From assembly GCA_003013855.2 (NCBI GenBank), contig ML058447.1, forward strand, positions 744,001-808,000: a stretch of DNA of 64,000 nucleotides, in the 5' to 3' direction. The notes under the pieces were generated by a model. That model was not told the origin of the DNA and ran no database searches. It was given only the letters and a program-made list of their open reading frames with translations. This DNA is from Liriodendron chinense (lineage: Eukaryota > Streptophyta > Magnoliopsida > Magnoliales > Magnoliaceae). The number at the start of each line of letters is the position of its first letter. The first letter of the stretch is position 1. The translations under genes and the position numbers were made by a program. This document shows positions 25,701 to 32,896 of the stretch, piece by piece.

Positions 25701-27280
25701 TCAGTATTTAGTACATTGAATGTACTAATAAGTAATATGAATTATAGAAATATTAGTGATTTCTTTATTTAATTTATATGTGAACAGAGTTTTAATACAG
25801 TTGCATTACTTTTGTTTGACAGCGCATAGTTTAGTACCCTACACAAAGAAAACTTATTTGTATACTTGATGTTTGTAATCTTTTGGGTTCTAAGTCTGTA
25901 ATAATATCTTTTTTAACATCCCTGAAGTTTATTGAAAAATTCAACCAATTTCCCAATGTTTTCAAAAAAATAGCGATATATTATACGATAAATCCAATAT
26001 TTCCCATGCGATACCTGATATGTTTTCGTATCCCAAGGGCACGATACATCCATTGATACTGATGCTAAAACATTGGGGCCAGATACAAATTCACACCCCA
26101 TCATATCAGACTTTCTGCAAACCTCTTGTTGTTTTGTGACTATCGATTCAAATAAAAAAATTTAAAAAAAGGATCAGGGTGCCTCTCCAAGGGGACTGTA
26201 GACCATTCACATAAGATGAGCCCCGACAGAAAAAATTTAAAACAGGATCCTAGTGTTGATTGCTATTCTAGGAAAACTCTGAATTAGGACGTGTAAAGCA
26301 CAAAAGGATGTTATAAAAGTTTTAAATGGATCTTTCAAGTTCCACGATGAATTTGAGGTTGATGAGGTAGCATAATGGAAGGGCCATCATGCATCTAAAA
26401 GACCAACTTCAACAATTGCAATGCTTTCCTAAATTGTATCTAGTTCACAATGATCAAGACTTTGTACCATTATAGTTAAAGATCACCACTACTCAGCATT
26501 GATGGGGAATTTGTACTTGCAACTTTGTTCACCATCATCATCATAGCCTTGTCCCAGCAACTTGGGGCCGGGATACTTGAAATTTGTGTTATCTAGGTAA
26601 ATAGAGGCTGAATTTGTTACAGTACTGAAATGAATTGATACAAAATGAAGTTGAAGTGACCCAATTCGGTTCCCTTGAATCCCAATCTTGTTATTTTCGA
26701 GTTGGGACTCCCAGATAAATAAATAAATAAAAAGTCATAACTGCAATTCACAGATTACTAGTCATTTCCTCACTGTTGAAATTCAATCCAATAACACTGC
26801 GCATCCAAACGCAGGAGCATAAATCATTTTTACAAAACATTCTCTGGATGACTCACTAGGTTTCGGAGTAATGAAAATCAAACACCTTATTTGCAGCGCA
26901 CAGAAAAAAAATCATGGACGTGGAATTGTGACAGACCTGGGATAGGGGAACATGTCGAGTATGTAGAACTTGGGCTTGGATGGATCGATCTCGTCTGGGG
27001 TCCGGAACGTGCGGTTCTCTTCCCAATAGCGCTGCCAACGAGGCTCAATCTCGTCAAATGGGTATGCCTTCCTCGATTGCTGTTGCTGCTGAGTTTCGAC
27101 TCCATATTCCTCCTTGCTGCTGCCGCTGCTGCAGGTTATGGCGCTGCTTCTGGAGATTCGGAGACGGAAAGAGGTGGAGGTGGTTTTAGATGAGCGGCGA
27201 ATGATTCTGGGGCTTGGAAGGACGGGAATATGGCGGGAAGGAGAGTGGAGTGACAGTTGCAACTGTATCTGCATTTGCAT
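1496..27280 (-). CDS. EMB2369: Leucyl-tRNA synthetase, organellar type (20 exons; frameshift in exon 19)
   Basis: Class I aminoacyl-tRNA synthetase that charges tRNA-Leu, here of the bacterial-like form used in plastids and mitochondria. Minus-strand exons in gene order: 26937-27280, 18067-18211, 17917-17973, 17664-17783, 17354-17458, 16962-17185, 16750-16816, 16494-16648, 14307-14571, 14021-14215, 9981-10060, 9141-9203, 8895-8976, 6305-6382, 6135-6236, 5804-5976, 5546-5723, 5362-5439, 4276-4408, 1496-1729. Every intron is GT-AG and phases agree except at exon 19. The product would be about 958 residues, usual for plant organellar LeuRS. HVGH lies near residue 120, the threonine-rich editing motif TTRPDTIFG near 322, the editing-site AHDSRD near 417-422 and KMSKS at 718-722. 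I chose the ATG at 27280; an in-frame ATG at 27382 would add 34 residues. Exon 19 has one base too many, giving TAG after residue 840 unless this is a sequence error. The symbol is that of the Arabidopsis orthologue as I recall it. Confidence 0.93.
1985..3035. mobile_element. AATCGTA-rich DNA element in LeuRS intron 19
   Basis: Both ends are built from reiterated AATCGTA/TACGATT words (1990-2075 and 2865-3015) in inverted arrangement around an AT-rich core. A related fragment is at 54231-54436. Possible flanks are AGGCATGA and CCACATGA, a poor match, so it is a diverged hAT-like or other MITE. Nothing coding is seen. Confidence 0.4.
3183..3303 (+). repeat. 60-bp tandem duplication
   Basis: Two adjacent copies of a ~60-base unit beginning AATGCTTTTTCC and ending TATATTGGAGAGA, differing at a few positions. 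Intronic, no coding function. Confidence 0.8.
3662..3980. mobile_element. hAT-like MITE with TAGGGTTG ends
   Basis: The left end is TAGGGTTGCAATTGGG and the right end is the complement of TAGGGTTGTACTCAGG. The interior is GC-rich and self-complementary (GGGCTGG/CCAGCC words), like 91-618. No target duplication survives. Confidence 0.4.
4276..4408 (-). CDS. EMB2369: LeuRS exon 19: anticodon-binding domain, one-base insertion
   Basis: The exon is bounded by TTTTCAG|TGGGAT and GAG|GTATGG. It encodes SVIEPFVLLLSPYAPHMAEE and a following LWFRLGH, typical of the LeuRS helical domain. It is 133 bases long where phase needs 132. Reading from the acceptor gives Trp-Asp-Lys then TAG; reading back from the conserved part is open but shifted by one base. 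The extra base lies in GGGATAAGTAGTCC (4395-4407). No other nearby AG restores the frame. Confidence 0.88.
5804..5976 (-). CDS. EMB2369: LeuRS exon 16: KMSKS motif
   Basis: Encodes HKMSKSRGNVINPDDVV, the class I KMSKS loop that stabilises the adenylate transition state, followed by EYGADSLRLYEMFMGPL. The codon for Arg is split (AG|A) with exon 17. Confidence 0.93.
6660..6865 (+). mobile_element. Short repeat with RTE-like 3' tail (copy 1)
   Basis: Head near GTAAAGGAGGGTTCATACC, then GGTAGCTGG, then CCCCAAATAGCTGGGACAAGG and a (GATGAT)n-like tail. The same head and tail recur at 10830-11020, 13430-13545 (minus) and 62895-63035, and the tail matches the RTE LINE end at 44160-44215. It looks like a non-autonomous element mobilised by an RTE LINE. 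Confidence 0.55.
8719..8746 (+). repeat. (TA)n microsatellite
   Basis: About 13 TA units followed by GAGAGAG, in LeuRS intron 13. The rest of that intron (6866-8894) shows only short A/T runs, such as (TTTA)n near 6989-7010. Confidence 0.9.
10285..10588 (+). mobile_element. 5'-truncated LINE with poly(A) tail
   Basis: Begins in a LINE C-terminal reading frame (AVLWAIWEERNN-like) and ends in a T-rich 3' untranslated region and a run of about 16 A at 10573-10588. In LeuRS intron 10 (10061-14020), which holds only repeats. Confidence 0.6.
10830..11020 (+). mobile_element. Short repeat with RTE-like 3' tail (copy 2)
   Basis: Shares head (GTAAAGGAG...GGCAGCTGG) and tail (GGGACAAGGCTATGATGA) with the copy at 6660-6865. 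Confidence 0.55.
11045..11320. mobile_element. GTAACGG-repeat MITE
   Basis: Made of reiterated words such as GGCTGTTACGG, GTAACGG and complements, ending in a PyCATTACC-GTTATGGAATACCTTGG edge. A longer relative with the same edge, CCAAGGTATTCCGTAATGG, is at 32737-33125. Its self-complementarity would let a transcript fold. Confidence 0.5.
11587..12850 (-). mobile_element. LINE 3' fragment split by a hAT element
   Basis: The two parts are 11587-11639 and 12398-12850. The larger part encodes a zf-RVT-like C terminus on the minus strand (AESMNHLFIFCEYSRFLWYP, then EVWKGFSWESKRQ). The tail end at 11587 begins with a T run on the plus strand, meaning poly(A) on the minus strand. The hAT element 11648-12389 sits inside it. 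Confidence 0.7.
11648..12389. mobile_element. Non-autonomous hAT element, TSD GATACATC
   Basis: Ends AAGTGTTTTAAGTATC at the left (first base mutated from C) and the complement of CAGTGTTCAAAATATCGG at the right. Perfect 8-bp target duplications GATACATC lie at 11640-11647 and 12390-12397. No transposase frame. The right half (12186-12330) resembles 25905-26060, showing that the family has more copies here. Confidence 0.75.
13100..13193 (-). mobile_element. tRNA-derived SINE
   Basis: On the minus strand it has a box A-like TAGATGAGCTGGTAGAG, a box B-like GGGTTCAATCCCTGG about 45 bases on, and an A-rich tail (complement of 13095-13110). It is flanked by 18-bp target duplications at 13082-13099 and 13194-13211, CCGGAAGTACTCTATTTT versus CCGGAAGTCCTCTATTTT, one mismatch. 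This is a full signature of LINE-mediated retroposition of a pol III template. Confidence 0.85.
13430..13545 (-). mobile_element. Short repeat with RTE-like 3' tail (copy 3)
   Basis: Read on the minus strand it begins GAGCCTGGGTAAAAGAGGAG and ends AGCAAGGCTAAGATGATGAT, the head and tail of the family also seen at 62895-63035. Confidence 0.55.
14307..14571 (-). CDS. EMB2369: LeuRS exon 9: editing site GTGAIMAVPAHDSRD
   Basis: Carries the second half of the editing pocket. The HDSRD motif holds the aspartates known in bacterial LeuRS to hold the amino group of the mischarged amino acid. Phase matches exon 8 (AG|T serine) and the donor is AAG|GTGCTT. Confidence 0.9.
15100..15218 (+). mobile_element. 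Possible SINE fragment
   Basis: Contains GTCTGGGGTTCAAGTACCC, resembling a pol III box B, then GGTGGTGAAATCCCAC, a GT-rich stretch and a short A run at 15211-15218. I could not find a convincing box A or target duplications. The rest of intron 8 (14572-16493) shows only an A run near 15631-15648. Confidence 0.35.
16962..17185 (-). CDS. EMB2369: LeuRS exon 6: entry into the editing (CP1) domain
   Basis: Encodes MRQWMLKITAYADRLL, NWIGRSEGAE and the threonine-rich editing motif TTRPDTIFGAT, which in this family helps hydrolyse mischarged tRNA. The acceptor most likely lies after AAGCAG, keeping the family sequence RK-PMRQW; the alternative acceptor three bases earlier would insert one Gln. Confidence 0.9.
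18067..18211 (-). CDS. EMB2369: LeuRS exon 2: HIGH motif
   Basis: Encodes SGAGLHVGHPLGY, the HIGH-type ATP-binding signature, followed by HPMGWDAFGLPAEQYAIE, both very conserved in LeuRS. The acceptor is TTTTGCAG|T and the donor GAG|GTTTGC. It is separated from exon 1 by an 8.7-kb intron filled with transposons. Confidence 0.93.
18519..19130. mobile_element. Non-autonomous hAT element, TSD ATTGGCAC
   Basis: Terminal inverted repeats CAATGTTTCAAATAGCG and CAATGTTTTAAATAGC obey the hAT end rule. Perfect 8-bp duplications ATTGGCAC at 18511-18518 and 19131-19138. Subterminal regions repeat words like TAGCGTA and TACGCTA. A sister copy is at 36497-37149. Confidence 0.88.
20479..25612 (-). mobile_element. 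Nearly full-length LINE (L1-like) in LeuRS intron 1
   Basis: On the minus strand: an ORF1-like region (about 25509-24435), an endonuclease beginning MRILSWNVCGLGNKS (24168) and running to ~23300, a linker, reverse transcriptase (22924-21093, with FRPISLI, GLRQGDPLSPYLF and the catalytic YADD), then a zinc-finger RVT region (21086-20561) with PLRVAAFVWLVGWKKILT. It ends with AATAAA and an A run (complement of 20479-20487). Several frameshifts break ORF2, and the 558-codon RT frame is the longest intact piece, so the element looks young but dead. AT-rich flanks around 20463 and 25620 are similar, a possible target duplication. It lies antisense to nothing: same strand as the host gene. Confidence 0.88.
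21093..22769 (-). pseudogene. LINE reverse transcriptase (ORF2 fragment)
   Basis: Open for 558 codons. Contains the RT motifs FRPISLI, QGAFV, KAYDHIDW, GLRQGDPLSPYLF, YADD and the SNYLGLSL region, followed by the long L1-like C-terminal extension (KLWRKLIEAKYG, FWVDTWCG). The upstream endonuclease is in other frames, so no complete ORF2 protein can be made. Copies cDNA at nicked DNA in active relatives. Confidence 0.9.
26520..26565 (-). mobile_element. RTE-type 3' tail relic
   Basis: On the minus strand reads CCCCAAGTTGCTGGGACAAG followed by GCTATGATGATGATGG, the terminal signature of the RTE-tailed repeats. Only about 45 bases remain. Confidence 0.4.
26937..27280 (-). CDS. EMB2369: LeuRS exon 1: transit peptide and start of the catalytic domain
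   Basis: The first ~65 residues are rich in Ser, Arg and Thr and poor in acidic residues, as in plastid or mitochondrial transit peptides. A low-complexity Gln run follows. From about residue 78 the LeuRS family sequence begins (AYPFDEIEPRWQRYWEENRT), ending in DMFPYP next to the donor CCAG|GTCTGTC. The codon AG|T is split and completed by exon 2. Confidence 0.9.
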
Positions 27281-27427
27281 TTTACGAAGAAAAAGGAAAC
27301 GAGAGAGTGGTGTGGGCGTGGGAGATAAACAAGACGAAGAGAAGCAGATAGGATGGCGCTCCAAATACCGCCAAAATCCCATCCGCTCGTTTATTTCCCG
27401 ACAACGTAGTAAACGGCCTCAGTTAGG

Positions 27428-27472
27428 TGGGCCAGACTGGTACTTCTCTACTGGGCCTGCACTTTTTGGGCC
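27428..27472. promoter_or_regulatory. Three site II (TGGGCC) motifs upstream of LeuRS
   Basis: TGGGCC occurs at 27428-27433, 27452-27457 and 27467-27472, about 150-190 bases upstream of the chosen ATG. Clusters of TGGGCY (site II, bound by TCP factors) are well known in plant promoters of nuclear genes for mitochondrial, plastid and ribosomal proteins, fitting an organellar synthetase. Whether they act here is an inference. Confidence 0.5.
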
Positions 27473-28057
27473 ATTTCGTCAATCTTGGTCGGGATTTTTC
27501 TGGTAACGAATCGCTAACACAACTTGCGTGGTTTTACGGCAATCCAGACCGTCCAAATCTCTGATCCAACTGAAAAACTGAAAATTGCACTGAGAAGACA
27601 GCATTAACCATCTGATGCTTCCCTTAAAATTTAGACCACTCACTATTTTACTTTTAACCATCCATTTGGTAGCCATAAATGGATGGTTTAGATTGATTGA
27701 TCAGATCGATTTTAGACAATGGGACCCACAAATTGGATGGTCTGGAGAGCACCGAGTCATCTCTCCCTGATAGTGAGCACTGATTTGGTGGGCCACACCG
27801 TAGATGGAAGACATCACGAAAAATCTCCCTTGAACTTTTTGGGCAAGAAATGCCAATTGCTATAGATAGGTGTACACTAGCTTCACACCCGAGAACAAGT
27901 CATACATACATGAGATCAGACCAGCTCATCAGGTGATCCTCACCATGCAGAATCCATGCATCTACAACTAGGCAAGTATGATCATCAGGTGGGCCACAGA
28001 TATACGGAAATTCACCCACTGGTCAAGTTCACTTAAACGGTTTGCATGCCTGGGAGA

Positions 28058-28190
28058 CAGGTCTGTCAATGGGCCAGGACCTGGGGTAGGTCTTGGCCTG
28101 GATTTTGAACCGTTTCGATCTGAGCCGCTGGGTCGGTCCTGTGTAAATTTCTAATTTGTCAGGCTCGAGCCCGGCCCATTGACACCCCTA
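28058..28190. mobile_element. 133-bp hAT MITE
   Basis: Ends CAGGTCTGTCAATGGGCC and the complement of TAGGGGTGTCAATGGGCC. Flanked by CTGGGAGA (28050-28057) and CTTGGAGA (28191-28198), an 8-bp target duplication with one mismatch. Confidence 0.75.
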
Positions 28191-28198
28191 CTTGGAGA

Positions 28199-29224
28199 GG
28201 TGTGGCCAACCTCATGAACACGCAATGCTAGGCATTATCCGGTCCTCAAGCTGGGGATTTTTGCACACTATCCTTGAAGTTCAAAGTTTGTACCGGCGGT
28301 GGCCATGGTTCAATGATCAAGACTGTTGGTATAATGGGTCCCACCATGTACCCTTTCAATCTCTAATTCTTTTCAGGTTCACAAGGACTGTTTTTGTATT
28401 ACTTTTCATAGCCATCAATTTGCCGGTCTCCAATCAAGGGATTAAGTTCGTACGATCAGGACAATATTTTCCGTGGCATAGTCCACCCACATGTAGGTAC
28501 CCACCAGGAAGAGGCCTGGATCACTGAAACTTGGGTCCGCTGTCACCGCAGTATGCATGTCTTGAGGGTATGATCATATAATCTCGCATGGATTTAGAAG
28601 TAAATAAAATTGGAAGCTGGTGAAATACACAATTTTGGTATATTTTGATTTCAATGAAATTAAAGTGATATGCTTCTTTTTATGGAATCAAAGTTTACAG
28701 TTTTTTTTTTTCATTTTTTTCCTCTTTTTATTTATATCTGCTTTTTTTCTACTTTTTATTTATTTATTTACTTCATTTTAGACCTAATGTTAGGCTACTA
28801 ATCTAATGTACACATAGTATGTTGATATATTGTAAAACAATCCTAATTATCAACCGCATCACTAAATCACATTCCTAACTGTCCAAACATTGGCAATGTA
28901 AATTGATGTTTGAAAAAATGTTGACAAGTCATTAGTTTGGGATCCTTATGCTTGTGGCATACTCGACGTTTAGAATTTCATCATTTTTTGCCAGAGTATA
29001 TATTTTAATTAGTATATTATAATCATTTTATCAAATATTATATGTATACATTGATTTTAGATTTTAAAGTTGATTAAGTAATCAAATTCAAGCTTTGTAA
29101 ATATACTACAAAATTTCAATGCATTTTCAATTACAAGCTGTCAAATATAATTGAGGATTTAAAATTCTCTTAATGCTCATGTAATTGTAATTTGGATTCC
29201 AATACAAGCTCCCAACAAGCCTTA
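28199..29224. other. Intergenic DNA, no feature seen
   Basis: No coding pattern or recognisable repeat apart from AT-rich DNA and T runs near 28700-28770. Confidence 0.4.
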
Positions 29225-31152
29225 GGGTGTGTTTGGCATCTCTACAAATATGAGTTTATTAGCTTATTTCTCAAAAAACTAAGCTTTAAAACGGTATGGT
29301 ATAAGTCTTAACTCCAATTTTATGAGTTGGGAAGGAGTTACTTCTTGAAAGGGAGTATTTATCTTTTAAGGGGTAGATCATTTTGGACTAATTTTTAAAT
29401 AAGTTTATTCTTAAAATTTTCAAATAATTCTCATCATACTCTCTTCAAGGTAGGCTCGCATGATAAATGACCCACTTAAAGGTGGGCCCACATGATGAAT
29501 GGTCCACATCAAAGGTGGGCCTCCATAATGTACAGTCACATCAAAGGTGAGCCTCACATGATGGATGATCAGGATCAAAGTGTGGCCCCACATGATGGAT
29601 GATCCACTATCAAGCAGGACCTACCTAATGGATGGTCCACATCAAAGGTGGGACCCACATGATGGATGGTGGACATTGAATGTGGGACCATATGATGGAT
29701 GGTTGAAATTAAAGGTGGGCTCACATGATGAATGTCCCTATATTGAAGGTTGGGCCCTACATGATAGATGGTGGACATCAAAGGTGGGTCCCACATGATG
29801 GACTATCCACATCAAGTGGGCCCCACATGATAGATGGTCCACAACAAAGGTGGACCCACATGATGGATAATGATCATTGAAGGTGGGCCCCTCATGATGA
29901 ACGACTCATATTAAACATGGGGCTCACATCAAGGTGTGCCTAAATACTAACCCCATACTAAGGAGACAAATTAACCCCACCGATGGGTGGGTGTATCATG
30001 TGACTAACCGTGTGGGTGCATTGCGCAGCTACCAGGGTGGGTGTGTTGCATGACCCAAAAAAAAAAGGTGGGCCTACATAATGAATGGTTCACATCACAG
30101 GTGGGCCTCACATGATAGATGGCCGGCATCAAAGTGTGACCGAGCATGACGGAACATGCACACAAAGTGGGTCCCATTTGATGGGCAATCCACATCAAAG
30201 GTAGGACCCACATAATGGAGAATGGTCATTGAAGGTGGGCCCACATGATGAACAACCCATATTGAAGGTGGGGCCCACACAATGAATGGTCCGCATCAAG
30301 GTGGGCACACATAATGGACAGAGTGGGCTTCGCATGATGGATGGCCCATATTAAAGTATGACCCCTCATTATGGACGATCCACATCAAGTGAGCCCCACC
30401 TAATGGATGGTCCATATCTAAGGTCTCGCATGATGGACGACCCATATCCAAAGTGGGTCACACGATGGATGATCCATATAGAAGATGCGCCCCGTACGAT
30501 GAATGGTGGATATCAAAAGTGGGCCCCACACGACGGACAAATCAACTTCAAAGGTAGGGCCCACACTATGGACACATTAGATGTGGACTCCACATGATGG
30601 GTGATGGACATTGAGGAGCCCCACGTAAAGAACAATTAGCATTGATGGTGGGCCCCACATGATGGATGACCTACATCAAAGATGGGCCCCTAATGATGAA
30701 TGTTCCACATCCAAAACAGGCCTTGTATGATGGACAACCAACTTTGAAGGTTTGGCTCACACAATGGATGGTTCACATCAAATGTGGGCTCTATATGATG
30801 GTTGATCTACCTCTAATGTATGAGATAATGGATGGCTCAAATGTCATAAAATATGAAGATTGTAGTCATCCATTCTTTTGCAATTTTGGACATGATTTAT
30901 CTACGGTGAGATCCGCCAAAACAACCATTTGGATTACTATTATGATAGGGTTATTGCAATCTTAAAAAATGACATCAACTGCCCTTAAAAAAACCTCTTA
31001 TTAGAAGGTTGGTACCAAACGTTCTAATTTCGAATAAGAGTTTTTATTAGACTTGAAAATGTGATTTTGGCCTTATTTAAAACAAGAGCTAGAACAAAAA
31101 GAGCTTATGGGAATAACTCTTATTGAATAGAGTAGAGATGCCAAACGAGCCC
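29225..31152. mobile_element. Harbinger-like element carrying a minisatellite
   Basis: Left end GGGTGTGTTTGGCATCTCTAC; right end is the complement of GGGCTCGTTTGGCATCTCTACTC. GGG...TTTGG ends match PIF/Harbinger (Tourist) MITEs. The flank is TTA at the left and TAC at the right, so the 3-bp target duplication is imperfect. Outer parts are AT-rich and partly mirror each other (TAATAAGAG-type words); the middle is the array 29455-30830. Confidence 0.6.
29455..30830 (+). repeat. Minisatellite, ~30-33 bp unit, ~40 copies
   Basis: Degenerate units of the form AAGGTGGGCCCCACATGA followed by TGGATGGTCCACATC run for about 1.4 kb. Unit length varies by a few bases and copies have diverged. Around 29940-30065 a different sequence breaks the array. 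Open frames on either strand are translations of the repeat. Confidence 0.88.
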
Positions 31153-31715
31153 TACAAGTGGTCCTCATGGCTCAGCCATTGGAACCTTTGATTTTGCGGG
31201 CCCCTCTCATGGCTGAAAGCATTGGCCGTTGGGAAGATCCTAACGTTTGTAGTGGTGGCCAGCAAAATAAAAGTAAAGAAAGAAAGCAGAGAACCACCGG
31301 TTTGGACTACAAACTGAAACCTGAGAGAATCTTGATATTCACAACTGGCTTGGATCATGTGACTAGAGCAAGTTGTAGTCCGCTAATCCAGGACCACAGG
31401 ATGAACGGTGAGGATAGTCCGCTAATTCAGGACTATCCTCATTTTCACCTGTGTGTGTGTGGGTGTGAGAGAGAGAGAGGTTCACCTTACAATCAATGAA
31501 TTATATGAGATAAATCCCCTACAAGCTGTTGAAAATTTTGGCATTCTGCCACTTACAAGGAACATATGAAGAATATTACAATCGCCAAGGATGGCTGCTC
31601 TGAAATTAAGCTAACCAAACCATTGGAATCAATGTAAAATTAATAAAGAATGCTTGTGTGCTTGCATCCCGGGACCAAAATTGGTAACATGCGGATGTCC
31701 TTTGGGCCTTGTCGG

Positions 31716-31796
31716 CTAATTACGATAGAGCCCATCTGCAAGAAGTCCAACCTTACGCATGAGTGCTTGAAGCCACTGCCCGGTTTCTGGGTCATC
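31716..31796 (-). CDS. CNOT9: CNOT9-like, last exon and stop
   Basis: Acceptor TTTTTCAG|GATGAC; encodes DDPETGQWLQALMRKVG and ends GLYRN-TAG. The matching region of canonical CNOT9 is (E)DPTxRRWLQQL; the Gly-rich plant tail that often follows is absent. Confidence 0.85.
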   Translation of the reverse strand, partial: DDPETGQWLQALMRKVGLLADGLYRN

Positions 31797-32842
31797 CTGA
31801 AAAATATGTCAATGTGAAGAAGAGGATATCGAATGTTGCAAGTGGGATCGAAATGCATAGGCTCTTTTAGTGATTTTTTAGAAGCATTTACTCCAAAGAG
31901 GAACCACCTAACCATACAGGCACCAAATACCGATGATGATTGGGAATGCTGATCTGGTGGGCCACTATGTGGATGGGCTAGAGACCAACAATCACATAAA
32001 TTAGACAAATCTGACCATCCACTTTAGAGCTTTGCCAGTTGAATGTAGTACTGTTGATTGTTTTGAGTGAATCATGCTGCTTTCAGACCAATGATCAGAT
32101 GACTACCACAGTCCAGTCGTGTTGAATTTTGAATTTTGGGATATGGACCATCCACATGGCCCGCCACAGGAAGATAATAAATGAAATAACAGGTCTTGCA
32201 ATGCAGTCTGCTTACTATCATGAGCTTCTTGTTATTTATGCCCTGTTTAGATAGAAGAATAAAAAAGGGGTGCGCTTCAGTGGTACTGGTATCAATGTAA
32301 GCTTATAGTGGTACCAGGTAGAAATGGGGCCCACATGGTGTATGTATCACATCTCAGGTTACCCCCATGGCCTGAAATTTAGCATGATCTTAAAATCTGG
32401 TGGAACACATCAGGGAACAAGGTGGGAGGGGACACTCACCCTTGATTTTCACTGGGCCCCACCTAAGTTGCAGAACAGCCTGATTTTTGTCCTGAGGGCT
32501 TGGATTCCATCACAACATGGTGGGCCCCCACGCAAATCAAGGGTGGGCATTTTCTCTCAGCTTGTCCCTGCTCTGGGGCCGACCTGAGCTTTTGTTTGTG
32601 CTGATTTTTGGGCATTGAGTAGCATTGAGGTGAAACAACTGATGAATGGGTCAGATGTTGCGAATACATTACGTGGGCCCCACTTCTGCCTGGTGGTACT
32701 GTAGCTTTCTTGGATGGTTAATGAGGTGCTAAGTGTTCCATCCAAGGTATTCCGTAATGGTAACAGTGGCCATAATGGCCACCATCGTTACCTTTACAAT
32801 ACGGGCTGTAACGGCTGTTACAGCCTCCGTAATGGCCGTTAC

Positions 32843-32896
<54 letters not shown>

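Larger units (their letters stand above)
19690..26090. mobile_element. Older hAT-like repeat interrupted by a LINE
   Basis: The flanks of the LINE, 19690-20478 and 25613-26090, form one element when joined. Both carry GATAC/GTATC-rich ends, and the right part matches the hAT element at 11648-12389 (TTGAAAAATTCAACCAATTT region). The right end is the complement of CAATGTTTTAGCATC. I could not settle the left end or a target duplication. Confidence 0.45.

Noticed and set aside
26891..27506. Plus-strand frames of up to 130 codons across LeuRS exon 1
   Set aside because: They are shadows of the minus-strand exon and its GC-rich upstream DNA.
29565..30965. Several short proteins or a CRISPR-like array
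   Set aside because: Units are degenerate minisatellite copies without distinct spacers, in a eukaryotic intergenic region.
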